Origin: Enoplolaimus lenunculus
Lineage: Eukaryota; Nematoda; Enoplea; Enoplida; Thoracostomopsidae
Direction: 5' to 3'
Assembly (NCBI GenBank): GCA_030248215.1
Contig: JASANG010001802.1
Location: 1-64,000 of the forward strand
DNA length: 64,000 nucleotides
The notes under the pieces were generated by a model that did no database searches, was not told the DNA's origin, and worked only from the letters and a program-made list of their open reading frames with translations. Of the stretch, positions 1 through 9,914 are shown piece after piece (positions within the stretch are counted from its first letter, which is position 1; every line of letters begins with the position of its first letter). The position numbers and the translations under genes are program-made.

Positions 1-73
1 CAATGCTTAGGCTAAGGCTTACGCTTAGGAACACTCTTAATCTAATGTAACGCCCCTTTAAACTAACATTGGC
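1..73. mobile_element. Family B MITE, 3' part (cut by window edge)
   Basis: Degenerate TTAGGC repeats are followed by a right end that matches the other family B copies (..AACGCCCCTTTAAACTAACATTGGCC). The left end lies outside the window. Confidence 0.6.
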
Positions 74-313
74 CGTGAATTTTATAACAAAACATTTCTT
101 ACAACTATAAATATTAATTTTTGCACGAAATATTAGCAAATCGCATGCTAAACTTGGTCACAATTTGACTCGCTGGTTGCAGTCGACCGCTGTATTTTCA
201 TAAACAAACAGGACGAAAAGTAATAACCGGAACCGGAAATTGTTACTCAGTCAAGCTGAAACGGTTATAATTGCAAGCAAAACTGTTCAGTAGCAGTAAA
301 CAATCAACACTGT

Positions 314-707
314 GGCCCATGTATAGAACAGGGCCGGAAAAGTAGTATAAACATATTCCTAAGCGTAAGCCTAAGACTAAGCCTAAGCCTAAGCGTATGG
401 ATGAGCCTATTCCTAAGCCTAAGCCTAAGCCTAATCCTAAGCGTATGGATGAGCCTATTCCTAAGCCTAAGCCTAAGCCTAAGCCTAATCCTAAGCGTAT
501 GGATGAGCCTATTCCTAAGCCTAAGCCTAAACCTAAGCCTAAGCCTAAGCGCATGGATGAGCCTATTCCTAAGCCTAAGCCTAAGCCTAAGCCTAAGCCT
601 AAGCCTAAGCCTAAGCCTAAGCCTAAGCAAAAAATTAATCTAAATCTTAAACTGACTCTACTATAGGGCGTCTGGAAAACGATCCGGCCCTGTTCTATAC
701 ATGAGCC
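314..707. mobile_element. Family A MITE with expanded telomere-like core
   Basis: Terminal inverted repeats run GGCCCATGTATAGAACAGGG and, on the other side, CCCTGTTCTATACATGAGCC. The element is flanked by a perfect 8-bp duplication AACACTGT at 306-313 and 708-715. Its core (360-636) is an array of CCTAAG units (reverse complement of CTTAGG, i.e. TTAGGC phase) broken four times by a GTATGGATGAGCCTATT spacer. This makes the copy about 394 bp, against about 180-200 bp for other family members. It encodes no protein; the apparent KPKPKP or LGLGLG reading frames are repeat translations. Confidence 0.85.
360..636. repeat. Interstitial telomere-like array (TTAGGC)n, higher-order
   Basis: Runs of CCTAAG are separated by the recurrent spacer GCGTATGGATGAGCCTATT, giving a higher-order unit of about 50-65 bp repeated four times. 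The final block is the longest uninterrupted run, with more than ten near-perfect hexamers. It is wholly enclosed by the family A terminal repeats, so it is not a chromosome end. Confidence 0.9.
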
Positions 708-799
708 AACACTGTTAACGAATGATTTCAAGCCATTTTCCGTATTATTTTCCTAGTTTCTCTGCGAAATCTCAAAATGGCAATCAAAGTTATGGACGT

Positions 800-1240
800 A
801 GCCCAGGATTTCGGTTTGGGATTGCCAGTGCAATTGTTTTTAATGATACCACGACAATTCGTCGCGCGGACAACTCGTCGACCGACATTTCGTACAACTA
901 ATGCAAGAAAATGGTAAGTCAAATTGACTCGCTCCAAAATAGGCTTTACTGGACTACTAAATTGAGTCACAATTCGACTCCACCAGAGTCACATTTTCGA
1001 CTCACTGAGTCGCACGTTTAACTTAGACGAAGTCGAACTTGACTAAGTCTGTACAGTCTCGTAGAGCCTATTTCGGAGAGAGTCAATTTGATTCACCATT
1101 TTTTGCAGTGTACTGACCGATTTGTCGCCAGCCACCAGTTGGTTTTAGGTGTTCGCTTTGGAGTAAGATTTTATGCTCAGGTTCAAGCTGCAACAGCTAT
1201 TCGATGACAAATTGTCGAACGACAAATTGATGTTAGTTTC
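800..1240. mobile_element. Family C-like fragments with family E MITE inside
   Basis: Motifs of the type CGACAATTCGTCG and GACAAATTGTCGAACGAC (family C ends) occur at about 810-900 and 1120-1235. Between them, about 908-1113, is a family E MITE: GACTC-rich inverted repeats ending ATTTTTTGCAGTG followed by TA. The arrangement suggests E inserted into an older C copy, although the C pieces are decayed. Confidence 0.5.
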
Positions 1241-1390
1241 GTTTTTATATTTTAGTTTGCCTGAAAATCAATTTCGTTCAGCTATTTTATTGAAAAAGTA
1301 GAATTATTCCAAAACACAAAAGGGCATAGCTCATTGGCTGCATTTTCTAGATAGAACTTTAGCACTCATCATGGATATGGATTTCTAGCA

Positions 1391-1692
1391 GGTCCATGTA
1401 AAGATCAGGGGCGAAACGTTTTTTGTAACACTGCAATAGAATGAAGTTTAAGCTTTAGATTGTTTCTTCGCTTGGGTTTTCACTTCAATATAAGCTCATT
1501 CTTATGCTTACGCTTAGGCTAAGGAATATGCATTATTAGTGCTGTAGCGGCTTTTTCTGCCGGATTGCAAAAGAGTGAATCTTAAGCTTTAGACTTTGCT
1601 TAGGCTTAGGTATAAACTTATTCTTAATACGCTTTACGCTTAGGAATATGCTTATACTACTGTTAATACAGCCCTGTTCTATGCATTGGCCC
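1391..1692. mobile_element. Family A MITE, composite copy
   Basis: The left end is GGTCCATGTAAAGATCAGGG and the right end is ..CAGCCCTGTTCTATGCATTGGCCC. Two successive A-like bodies (ATAGAATGAAGTTTAAGC.. and AAAGAGTGAATCTTAAGC..) lie inside, so one copy is probably inserted into, or recombined with, another. The core carries degenerate TTAGGC units. Confidence 0.6.
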
Positions 1693-1865
1693 TGAATCTT
1701 AACAATCACAACAAGTTTCGAATATACTTGGCACCATGGGGCTTACAATTCCTTTCGTGTTCCAAAGCTTTAAACAATTCATAACTATTTTCGACGGTGA
1801 GATTTGCACGCCACTATTTCCTTTGTGCGGCTATTAATCATTGTAAACGTGAACCAAAATTTTTG

Positions 1866-2053
1866 GGCCCAAGTAAAGATCAGGGGCGGAACGTTTTATC
1901 TGTGGTACTGCAATAGGGTAAGCTTCAAGTTTATACTATTTTTGCCCGGGTTAGGCTTAGGAATATGATCATTCTTACGCTTAGGCTTAGACTTTGGCTT
2001 AGGCTTAGGAATATGCTTATGATACTGTTCCGCCCCTGTTCTTTACGTTTGCC
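1866..2053. mobile_element. Family A MITE
   Basis: Left end GGCCCAAGTAAAGATCAGGG; right end CCCCTGTTCTTTACGTTTGCC. Flanking 8-mers are AATTTTTG (1858-1865) and AGTTTTTG (2054-2061), a target duplication with one mismatch. The core is TTAGGCTTAGG-type. Confidence 0.75.
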
Positions 2054-2079
2054 AGTTTTTGAGACGGGTGCAGTAAAAT

Positions 2080-2260
2080 GGCCAATGTATAACAGGGCCG
2101 CGACAGTAGTAGAAGCATATTCCTGAACCTAAGCCTAAGCGTAAGAATGAGCCTATACTTAAGCCTGAGTCTAAAGCCTAAGCCAAAAATTAGCCTAAAA
2201 TTTAAGGTACTTTATATTGCAGTTCAACAGAAAAACGTTCCGCCCCTGATTTTTAGGCCC
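2080..2260. mobile_element. Family A MITE, opposite orientation
   Basis: Starts GGCCAATGTATAACAGGGCC and ends CGTTCCGCCCCTGATTTTTAGGCCC, so it is inverted relative to the copy at 1866. The core is CCTAAGCCTAAGCG-type. A third, truncated A end (CAGTCCCACAGAAAAACG..GATCTTTACATGGACC) lies at about 2718-2808. Confidence 0.65.
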
Positions 2261-3289
2261 ATATACTAATTTAGTTTCGGTTATACTAGCAAAAAAAGCC
2301 TATGTGACCTGCTTTTTAACCGATTTTTTGGGCGCGCATTGTGTATTGTGTTAGCTATGTCGTCTTTTATCGTTTAAGCTAATCTAAGTTGAATGCAAGC
2401 TAATTTGTTGCTGAACTATAGGTATAAATGGAATGATTGTAAACGGGCTTGTGTTAAGAGTAAACATGAATTATTCTAATTGTTTATGCAGAAATGTTAA
2501 GTGTCGGTCCAGGTATTGGGCCAAAGTTGGCTTGAAACCAAAAGCAACTTATAAATGATGTCGAAAAATATACAGCGAAACCATATCGAGATCGTCTCGT
2601 TAAGCTTTTAAAACGATGCATAGGATTAAGCCTTACGAGTCACTGATTTTCAAGTATAAGGCTGATAATCGCTTGGCCCCAAAAAACTGTTGTTTTGTAA
2701 TTAAAATGACCAATGTTAAACCAAACAAAAAAATTAGTCTGAAACTTAAGCTTACTCTACTGCAGTCCCACAGAAAAACGTTCCGCCCGTGATCTTTACA
2801 TGGACCATTAATAAAATGATCAAAATTATGGATTTTTTCCAAAAGCTCAACTGAGGATTTGTTTAGCGAGTTTTTGCGTCGTTTCCTGACTGCGCGAAAA
2901 TATTCAACTGGTTAATATTTTTGTGGGGGACTGCGGTTCAAAACTCACTTTAAATCCTACGTCCGTATTTTTAAATATCTCATATGTTGGTGATAGGTAT
3001 TGTAACTTTCGACTCAGGCGTGGCGGGCGAACTTCGAAAATCCGCATATTTTTCAAATTTGATTTGACGTTACTTGTGCAAATTTTTGAGATCTGCAACA
3101 GAGTAATCAATGTTGAATTATAATTGTAGGGGACCTCCAAAATTATTCGGTACCCTCCCAAATATAATTTTCTGCGGACGCCCGTGTATATACAGAAGGT
3201 TTGATTTATTAATAGCACAGATAACATATTTCAAACAGTAAACAAATAAAGTTTGGCTTTACAGCTGCACTATTGTTTTGAAAAATAAT

Positions 3290-3726
3290 TATTAGCTTGC
3301 AACCGCTCCGAAATAGGCTCTATACGGGACTACACAAACTGAACCAAATTCGACTCAGCGCGAGTCAAATTCGACTCACTGCACTCAAAATAATATTTCT
3401 GGTATTTAAGAAAAAATTCTTACCTTTAAGAAATATGACTAGCAAGGTGCACTTGAAAAGAATTTCTGTTATATAACAGAGAAATTTTTTAAAAAGTTTT
3501 AAAATAAAGTCGAAAAATAAACGGTTTCAAATAAGAAAATTGTCTTAAATATCAGAAAGAAATTTCAGATTTGCCACAAAAAATACATTTCTGAATAAAT
3601 TCAGAAATACTTTTTTGCGTGTGAGTCGCACGTTTGACTCTGGTGGAACCGAACTTGACTAGTTTGTGTAGTCCCGGACAGACAATTTCGGAGAGAGCCA
3701 ATTTGACTCACCAGTTTTTGCAGTGT
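3290..3726. mobile_element. Family E MITE (mariner-like), interrupted
   Basis: The GACTC-rich inverted arms seen in other E copies lie at 3300-3385 and 3620-3722, ending ACTCACCAGTTTTTGCAGTG. About 230 bp of A/T-rich sequence with AGAAAT motifs separates the arms and looks like a further insertion. Confidence 0.5.
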
Positions 3727-5700
3727 GCGATTATTATTTTTTACTGTGGTGACCCCTCTTTGGTGTGTGTCCCCCCAAATTTGGTATCGGGGGCTGGCTG
3801 CTCCGGCACTGCTTCTATGTAACCACCCCTGTGCTTATTAATAAATCCCAAAATCAGCTCTGGCGCAACAGATTAGGCTATTCATAGACGATATAAATGA
3901 AAATGGCAGTTTAAGCACAACATTTACTATGTTTTGAGAACAACTCTAACCTCAAGCTAAACTTTAATCAATATCAAATTACCTATGGTTCTATTTTGTG
4001 ACGCGGTTGAAACAACTCGAAACACAATAAAAAATATTTTTTTTCTTTATATTGTTTATTAAATTCTCGGGGACAGGCACCGCCAATATATTAGGGTACC
4101 AACCAGGGTTAGGTGACTTGGGGACATAATATTTATTGATTGTGGATAAAACATATAATGCTTTTTCGTTTAATGAAGATTGAATATATGTCAGAGAGTT
4201 ATTTGTTCTGTTTTTTGGTTTGATTCGAGGCTAATTTTGATTCGAAACTGATAGAATGTGTTTATATATATTTATATATGTATATTATATATACATATAT
4301 ATTTATAGGTATACTTATATATATATATGTATATATATATAAATAGCGGATTTATTGCCGGAACCGGAATTCCGGTTGCACCCTGATATATATATACAAT
4401 ATTTTACGAACTACGAATATATACTTAGGCAGGATAAGCATTTGTAGACCAAACGGCGACCTCTAAATCTTTTCTCAGTGGCTCATCAGAGATATTTTAC
4501 GGATGGGTAGGGGACAGCCTTCGGTTCGCATTTCGTTACCCCTGCTAGTCGCTGAGGGAAAGGAATACGTACGCTGAAGTAAAAGGCCTGCAACCTTAGC
4601 GATGGAAACAAACTTCGCACTGCTTTCATTTCTCTTCCGCAGAACATATAATTGAGTCTGCGTAGTACATAGTGAACCGATAAACCAGCGTTAGATGGAC
4701 CCGCAGCCAGATTGGGGTCGGTGGGGGGCTCATCCTGATGGAAGAATACCCCACCTATAACAATTTCGACTTTAAGTCGTCGAAAAACCTTGTATGCCCC
4801 TCTTGAAATATGATTACATCTCCGAATAGTAAGGTGAGCTGACTACAGGCTTAACCTTGGATTTATATATTTTAGCTGGTTGTTTTTCATTGTTCGTTTT
4901 TCTGTTTGTTCTGTATATATGGCTCTAAGGCGAGGCGTCAAACAGTGCTATTAATGCTTATATCAACATTAAGATATTAATCAAGGGCGTACTGTAGTGA
5001 CCCGAATACTAGGGGGTAATAAGAGGTGGTCCCCATTTTGAGTCCTAATCAATAGGAGTCCGCATCTTTAATAAGAGTCCATAAACGTCAATTATCCCTG
5101 ATTGTAGCGCATAAATGACTACAGGACCAAATAAAGTAGAGTTCAAATCTTTAAAGCGTGCTTAACTTTTCAAAGTACATTCCTAAGTATAACGTTGCAT
5201 TATCGCTCAAGCTTTTGATGTAAAGCAAAAAACGTTCAATTCAGCGGATAGTTTCAATATCGGATATATTTCAGTAACGAAGGGCGGCGGAGGGCGAGTT
5301 TAAAATAAATAACAGTCCGTAACTGAATAACAAAGGGGGGTCCTCTCTGGAGAGGCCAAATCAATATCACTCCCCCCTCTTATTCGGGTCACTACCGTAT
5401 GCAGCAAATCAGAGGGCGCGATAGAAGTATTAGGGGTCATAACGCTTACTAGCGTTTAGATTCGAGTATCCGACTTGCTCTGGGGTTTTGCAAACCATCT
5501 GTAAGGCCGAAGAGATATTCTTTGCAAGGATTTGAACCGGGTTAACAAATGTGGGTACAATATTTGTTTGTTGACGTTTTTTCGACTTTGCCCGGATGGT
5601 TTCCAATTACGTAGAAAGCGCGTACATATTGACATGGCACACTGGTGAATACAAGGACGTTATCCAAGCCTATAGGCCCAGCAACTGAGATCAAAAATAA
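3727..5700. other. Gene-free stretch with repeat fragments
   Basis: No splice-bounded coding exon was found. It holds a TATA-rich microsatellite (about 4258-4342), a CCGGAACCGGAATTCCGG-type family H fragment at 4358-4384, and a family J MITE at about 4691-4857 (CCCGCAGCCAG ... GGTGAGCTGACTACAGGC). Confidence 0.55.
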
Positions 5701-5703
5701 TTT

Positions 5704-5873
5704 TAGTGCTACACAGCAAAAAAATGGTGATCCAAATTGACTCTCTCCGAAATAGGCTTTTCCGGACTACACAGACTGAGTCAAAACTCGACTCCGTCAG
5801 AGTCAAATTCGACGCACTGAGCCTATTTCGGAGAGAGTCAATTTGACTCACCATTATATATTTGCTGTGTTGG
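5704..5873. mobile_element. Family E MITE (mariner-like)
   Basis: Ends are CACAGCAAAAAAATGGTGA and TCACCATTATATATTTGCTGTG, with TA directly on the left. Internal arms are AATTGACTCTCTCCGAAATAGG and its complement. It is a short palindromic non-autonomous element of the type mobilised by Tc1/mariner transposases. Confidence 0.65.
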
Positions 5874-6453
5874 ATTTAACACTGACAATTGTCTTTGGGT
5901 TAGAGTTCGCTTCGCTTGCGAGTTTTCTCAGTATATCGGATGCGTCGCCCCACCGATCAAAAATCTCACGATCCGCTGCTGTAGGCCCAGCATTGAAAAC
6001 ACAATACCTGCCAGACCAATTTTAAGCCGCACTGTAATATAACGCTCAATGGCGTCCCCATGGGAGGCATTTGGGGTCCGTACTCCACCCTAAATTTGTC
6101 TGATGTCCCCCAAATAGGCTCAGTATAAAAGTGAACAATTTTAAGTTGCAACTGTAGGGACCCCACGAAAATTATTTGCTGCGTTCCATGATAGAAATTC
6201 CGGCGGACGCCAATACTGAAACCAACAAATCTTTGAGGTGAATAATTTCAAAACGATTTTTGCCGGTTTTATGATTGCCGTTAGAAAAATTGCCAATTTG
6301 AGTAGGGATGTAAACTTCAAAAGATCATTTTGATGTGTTCCCCATCACTTTTGGCACCAGGAGCCGTGTACCCTCGATTCAACTTCAGTTCAAAAGAATA
6401 AGACGCACTGTCGGTGCAAGGAACCAAAATGTTTGATATAACCCATAATTTAG
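5874..6453. other. Gene-free stretch
   Basis: Contains a dispersed repeat fragment (GGCGTCCCCATGGGAGGC ... ATTCCGGCGGACGCC, about 6050-6212) related to fragments at about 2925-3185 and 7010-7230. No gene is visible. Confidence 0.4.
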
Positions 6454-6454
6454 G

Positions 6455-6670
6455 GTGGCCCATATATAGAATAGGGCCGGAACGTTTACCGGCCGGACTG
6501 CAATAGAGTAAACTTAAGCTTTACACTAGTTTTGTTGCTTAGGCTTAGGTTTATTCTCAGGCTTAGGCTTAGGTATAGGCTCTTTGTTACGCTTAGGCTA
6601 AGGCTTAGGCTTATGTTTTGGAATATGCTTTACTACTGTTCCGGCCCTGTTCTATACCTACATTGTCCGT
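6455..6670. mobile_element. Family A MITE
   Basis: Left end GGCCCATATATAGAATAGGG; right end CCGGCCCTGTTCTATACCTACATTGTCC. The core has several GCTTAGG units and one GGCTCTTTGTTACGC spacer. No target duplication is evident, which suggests an old copy. Confidence 0.65.
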
Positions 6671-6749
6671 TTAACAACTTGTGAAGACTGCTTCGGGAGC
6701 GTAATTATGAGTTGGACTAAACTTTTACAAATGCGTCGAAACTTTCCTT

Positions 6750-6945
6750 TAGGGTGGCGTTTATACTTTTGATGACGTCCGGCGCCGTCTATCACCGTCC
6801 AGCACCGTCTGTCACCGCCCAGCGCCATCCGTTACCGTGCATGGTATCGTACGCGAATTACTGGCGAACGATACCCTGTGCTAACCAACGGTGACAGACG
6901 GCGTCGGACGGTGCCACACGACAAGCATAGCGCCACCCGTAGAGA
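6750..6945. mobile_element. Family G MITE (GGGTGGCG ends)
   Basis: Inverted ends GGGTGGCGTTTATAC and AGCATAGCGCCACCC enclose CACCGTC-rich inverted repeats (CCGTCTGTCACCG / CGGTGACAGACGG). Related copies lie at about 22155-22285, 45680-45850, 46665-46870 and 53820-54160. Confidence 0.65.
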
Positions 6946-6999
6946 TAATTTTAGTGATTGCCTAGTGTACGCATACGAGAGTGGTATCTAAACCTCACC

Positions 7000-7674
7000 C
7001 AGAACCAAATTTGTCTGCAAAGTCCCTGCGTCCCAAAATGTAGGGCGTCTAAATCAATTTGCCTAAACATGTGAATTTATTAACTGAAATAAACACTTTG
7101 TTCCACACCATTCATGGATGGTATCGTCCGCGTTTCGGATCCAACTGGTCGTCCGGGAGTGTCCGCAGAAAATTTCTATTTGCGGAGCACCGAATACATT
7201 TGGAGTGCCCCCACAATTGCCATCTAAGATTGTTTACTTTTAGACCGAGTCTATTTAGGGAGGGGGGCATCAGCCAATGCCGCGGGAGACGGCCTTGCGG
7301 TTGGCGTCGTATTTATTTAATATCAAAAAGAATGAAAGAAAATATAATTGTAGTTTAACATCTGCTCACCCCCACATCAAGTCTACATTGTACAAAACAT
7401 ACGTTGTACATTTTTAAAATACGCAATAAAAGCTATTTATACTTGTTTTTCATATTGTTGTTTTTTCTGTTATTTTTTCTTTTTGTTCGAGGCTTTCAGT
7501 TTGGGAAGGGGCTCTTGCACATTTTTGGCCAATTTGCTTAGGATGTAGGCTCAAGCTTAGGCTTAGCCGTAGGTTTTGGAAAATGTTTTAGTTTTGCCCA
7601 ATCCTAAACGATTGCCAAGCTGTTTATATACTTAAACATGCAAGCTTAAAGATAGTAAACTGAAAATTTTTCGC
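7000..7674. other. Gene-free stretch with TTAGGC (family D) fragment
   Basis: Holds a GTCCGCAGAAAATTTCT-type dispersed repeat (7010-7230). A family D-like fragment at about 7508-7610 (GGCTCTTGCACATTTTTGGCC followed by GCTTAGGCTTAGCCG) is also present. No gene is visible. Confidence 0.4.
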
Positions 7675-7678
7675 TTAA

Positions 7679-7938
7679 CCCTTTGTCACATGAATATTTT
7701 CTATTTCCCCTGAGACCTACTTTTATGCTAGGATTCGAACTGCAGTGACTGGAGTGGGAGGCGTATAACATCACCACTCAGTTATAGGAGCTCGACGCTC
7801 GAGGCCGAGGGGGCTCTCATGTCTTGTGGTGATTTAGTGCTAAGTATACGTGTTGCAGTTGTTAAACACGGTGCGATATATTATTTAACGTATATGCACT
7901 GCGCTGAGTTGCCTATGCCAACTCAATGTGAGAAGGGG
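7679..7938 (-). mobile_element. TTAA-flanked MITE with tRNA-like core
   Basis: TTAA occurs at 7675-7678 and 7939-7942, directly outside inverted ends CCCTTTGTCACAT and its approximate complement GTGAGAAGGGG. TTAA duplications and CCCT-type ends are typical of piggyBac-like elements. Read on the minus strand, the body has a tRNA-like A box (CTATAACTGAGTGGT) and B box (GTTCGAATCC). Related copies lie at 30199-30464 and about 41342-41490. Confidence 0.65.
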
Positions 7939-8039
7939 TTAAGCCTAAGTATAAGCATATGTGCAGTACGGGGGAAGCTGCAAAAGAGCCAGAAACTGTT
8001 TAACTGGAACGTCTAAAATTTCCAGTAAACTGTATTTTT

Positions 8040-9420
8040 GGCGATTTTAGCGTGAGAATCGCTTTAGTGCGGGAGGCTTGGGACGGCAGCCCCCATCGTT
8101 CTTGGGTCGCTTGAATCGTGCTGACGTATAAATTTATTTATATACAGTAAACAAGGGTGTAACAAGAAAAAATTTCAGCTGCCAAGCTCCCCCCGTGTGC
8201 GATTTTGCATACCGGGGGTTTCAAACACAGTTTCAGTTTGTGCCACAAGAAACCACTTTCGAAATTTATATAGAATGTAACCTTCGTTCCCTCGCCGGTA
8301 TCCTGGTTAAGAACGCTTATGTCAATTGAGCATTTATTTATAAATATATATAATAGGCCAAGCTATCGCTAGGAAGGCTTTTTTACTCTCCTCAAAGCAA
8401 AACTGACGCAAAAAATTATTTTATTGGGTTTAGGGAGCTACTGCGCCCTTGTCCCTCCCCTCGGATTCAAGGGATCATAAACTGGCTCGGATGCTGTCGT
8501 CACACCTTCGCCCCCACAACAAGCAATTGTTTATTAGAACATAACTTCTAATAGAGTATAGAACTGTCTTCCCCGGTTATTCTATTGTCGGCTATTAATG
8601 GGTCGGCCATCCTGCTCTCATGCTGTCCCGACTGTCATGTCCCGGCTGTCCTGCCTGATGTTCCAGCTGTCCTGATGTCCCGACACGCCTGCCGTCCCAT
8701 CTGTCCTGCTGTTCCGGCTGTCCTGCTGTCTTGGCTGTTCAGCTGTTCCGACTGTCCTGCTGTCGCGGCTATTCTGCTGTTCCGGCTATCCTGTTGCCCG
8801 ACTATCTTGCTGTCCCGGCTGTCCTGCTGTTTTAGCTGTCCTGCTGTCCCGCTATCCTGCCGTCCCGGCTATACTGCTGTTGTGCTGTCCCTGACCTGGC
8901 TGTCGGATGTTCGGTGTCCTGCTGCATGGTTGTCCCGGCTATCCCGGTGTCCCGGCTGTCAGGTTGTCCCACAGTCCCGGCTGTAGCTGTGTTCTGTTAC
9001 GACTGCCTTGCTGTCCCAGCTGTACTGCTGTCTCGGCTGTCATGTTGTCACGGCTGTCTTGTTCCGGCTGTGCTGTTGTCCTACTGTTCCTGTTATTTTT
9101 CTGTCCCGGCTGTCCTGCTATCTCGGCTGTTCTGGCTACCGGACGTCCCAATGTCCTGGCTGTGCCTGTTGTGCCGCTGCCTCGGCTGTTCCGCAGTCCA
9201 GGCTGTACTGTTGACCCGGCTCTCTCGATTTCCGGGCAGTCCCGATGTCCTAACTGTACCACTGTGCCAACTGTTCCACTGAACCAGCTGTCTGTCTGCT
9301 GTCCCCGCTTTTCCTTGACTGTGTAACGCAGGAGTGCTTTGAACTTTGACTTGCCTGCACTGCACTTCTGCACGTCGTTGTGTCAGGATAGTTGGAACGT
9401 CCTCAACGTAACATTAGTCC
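8040..9420. repeat. Dispersed repeat carrying an expanded minisatellite
   Basis: Shares flanking modules with 15700-16165: ACGTATAAATTTATTTATATA, then a GGATGCTGTCG..CACCTTCGCCC block, then AATAGAGTATAGAACTGT, then CTGTCC repeats, then a GCAGGAGTGCTT tail. The two copies differ mainly in the size of the CTGTCC block. It is not an obvious coding element, and the family is unrecognised. Confidence 0.55.
8600..9315. repeat. CTGTCC/GGCTGTC minisatellite
   Basis: About 700 bp of imperfect CTGTCCTGCTGTCCCGG-type units, pyrimidine-rich on the + strand. Open frames occur on both strands because the unit lacks stops; none has domain-like composition. In the sister copy at 16008-16068 the same block is only about 60 bp. 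Confidence 0.85.
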
Positions 9421-9914
9421 TATGAAACGTTAGAACAACGGAACTAAGCAAACACGAAAACTGAAGAAGCTAAAATCATGTATTGTTTCCGAATGTAAAC
9501 GACGTAGCTAGTTAGTGAGATTTTTTACATAGAACAACGTCTGGCCGGCATGACTACTAACGACAAAAAAGTAGTGTTGCCCGTGATAAATACTTGCCAA
9601 TAACATGTCTGGAACACGGATGAATGTTAGAGGCCGTAAGTTGAATTGTTATGACAGGACGCGTATATGTCAAGTTGAAATTGCTGGTTTTAATGTAACA
9701 AACAGGAACATCTTAATGTAATATTTGACACATTTTCGTCGAGTATTGGAAATATTTGACACAATTCCGCGAAGTGTTGAACTGTGAAATTGGAAAAGCT
9801 GCTGAGTTTTGGTATATACAGCAAAGATTTATTATTAAGCGCTGTTGTTCGTTTACTTTAGGAATTATTTACTTAATCGTTTGACTGTTTATACTTTAAA
9901 TAAAATTTGGGAAA

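Noticed and set aside
360-636. True telomere or chromosome end
   Set aside because: The array is internal, degenerate, split by a spacer and enclosed by inverted repeats with an 8-bp target duplication; sequence continues on both sides.
304-731. Open frames with KPKPKP, LGLGLG and RLRLRL repeats
   Set aside because: They translate the TTAGGC array inside a family A MITE; no start, splice or domain evidence.
8585-9373. Cysteine- and glycine-rich frames on both strands
   Set aside because: Products of the CTGTCC minisatellite, overlapping in several frames, with no domain content.
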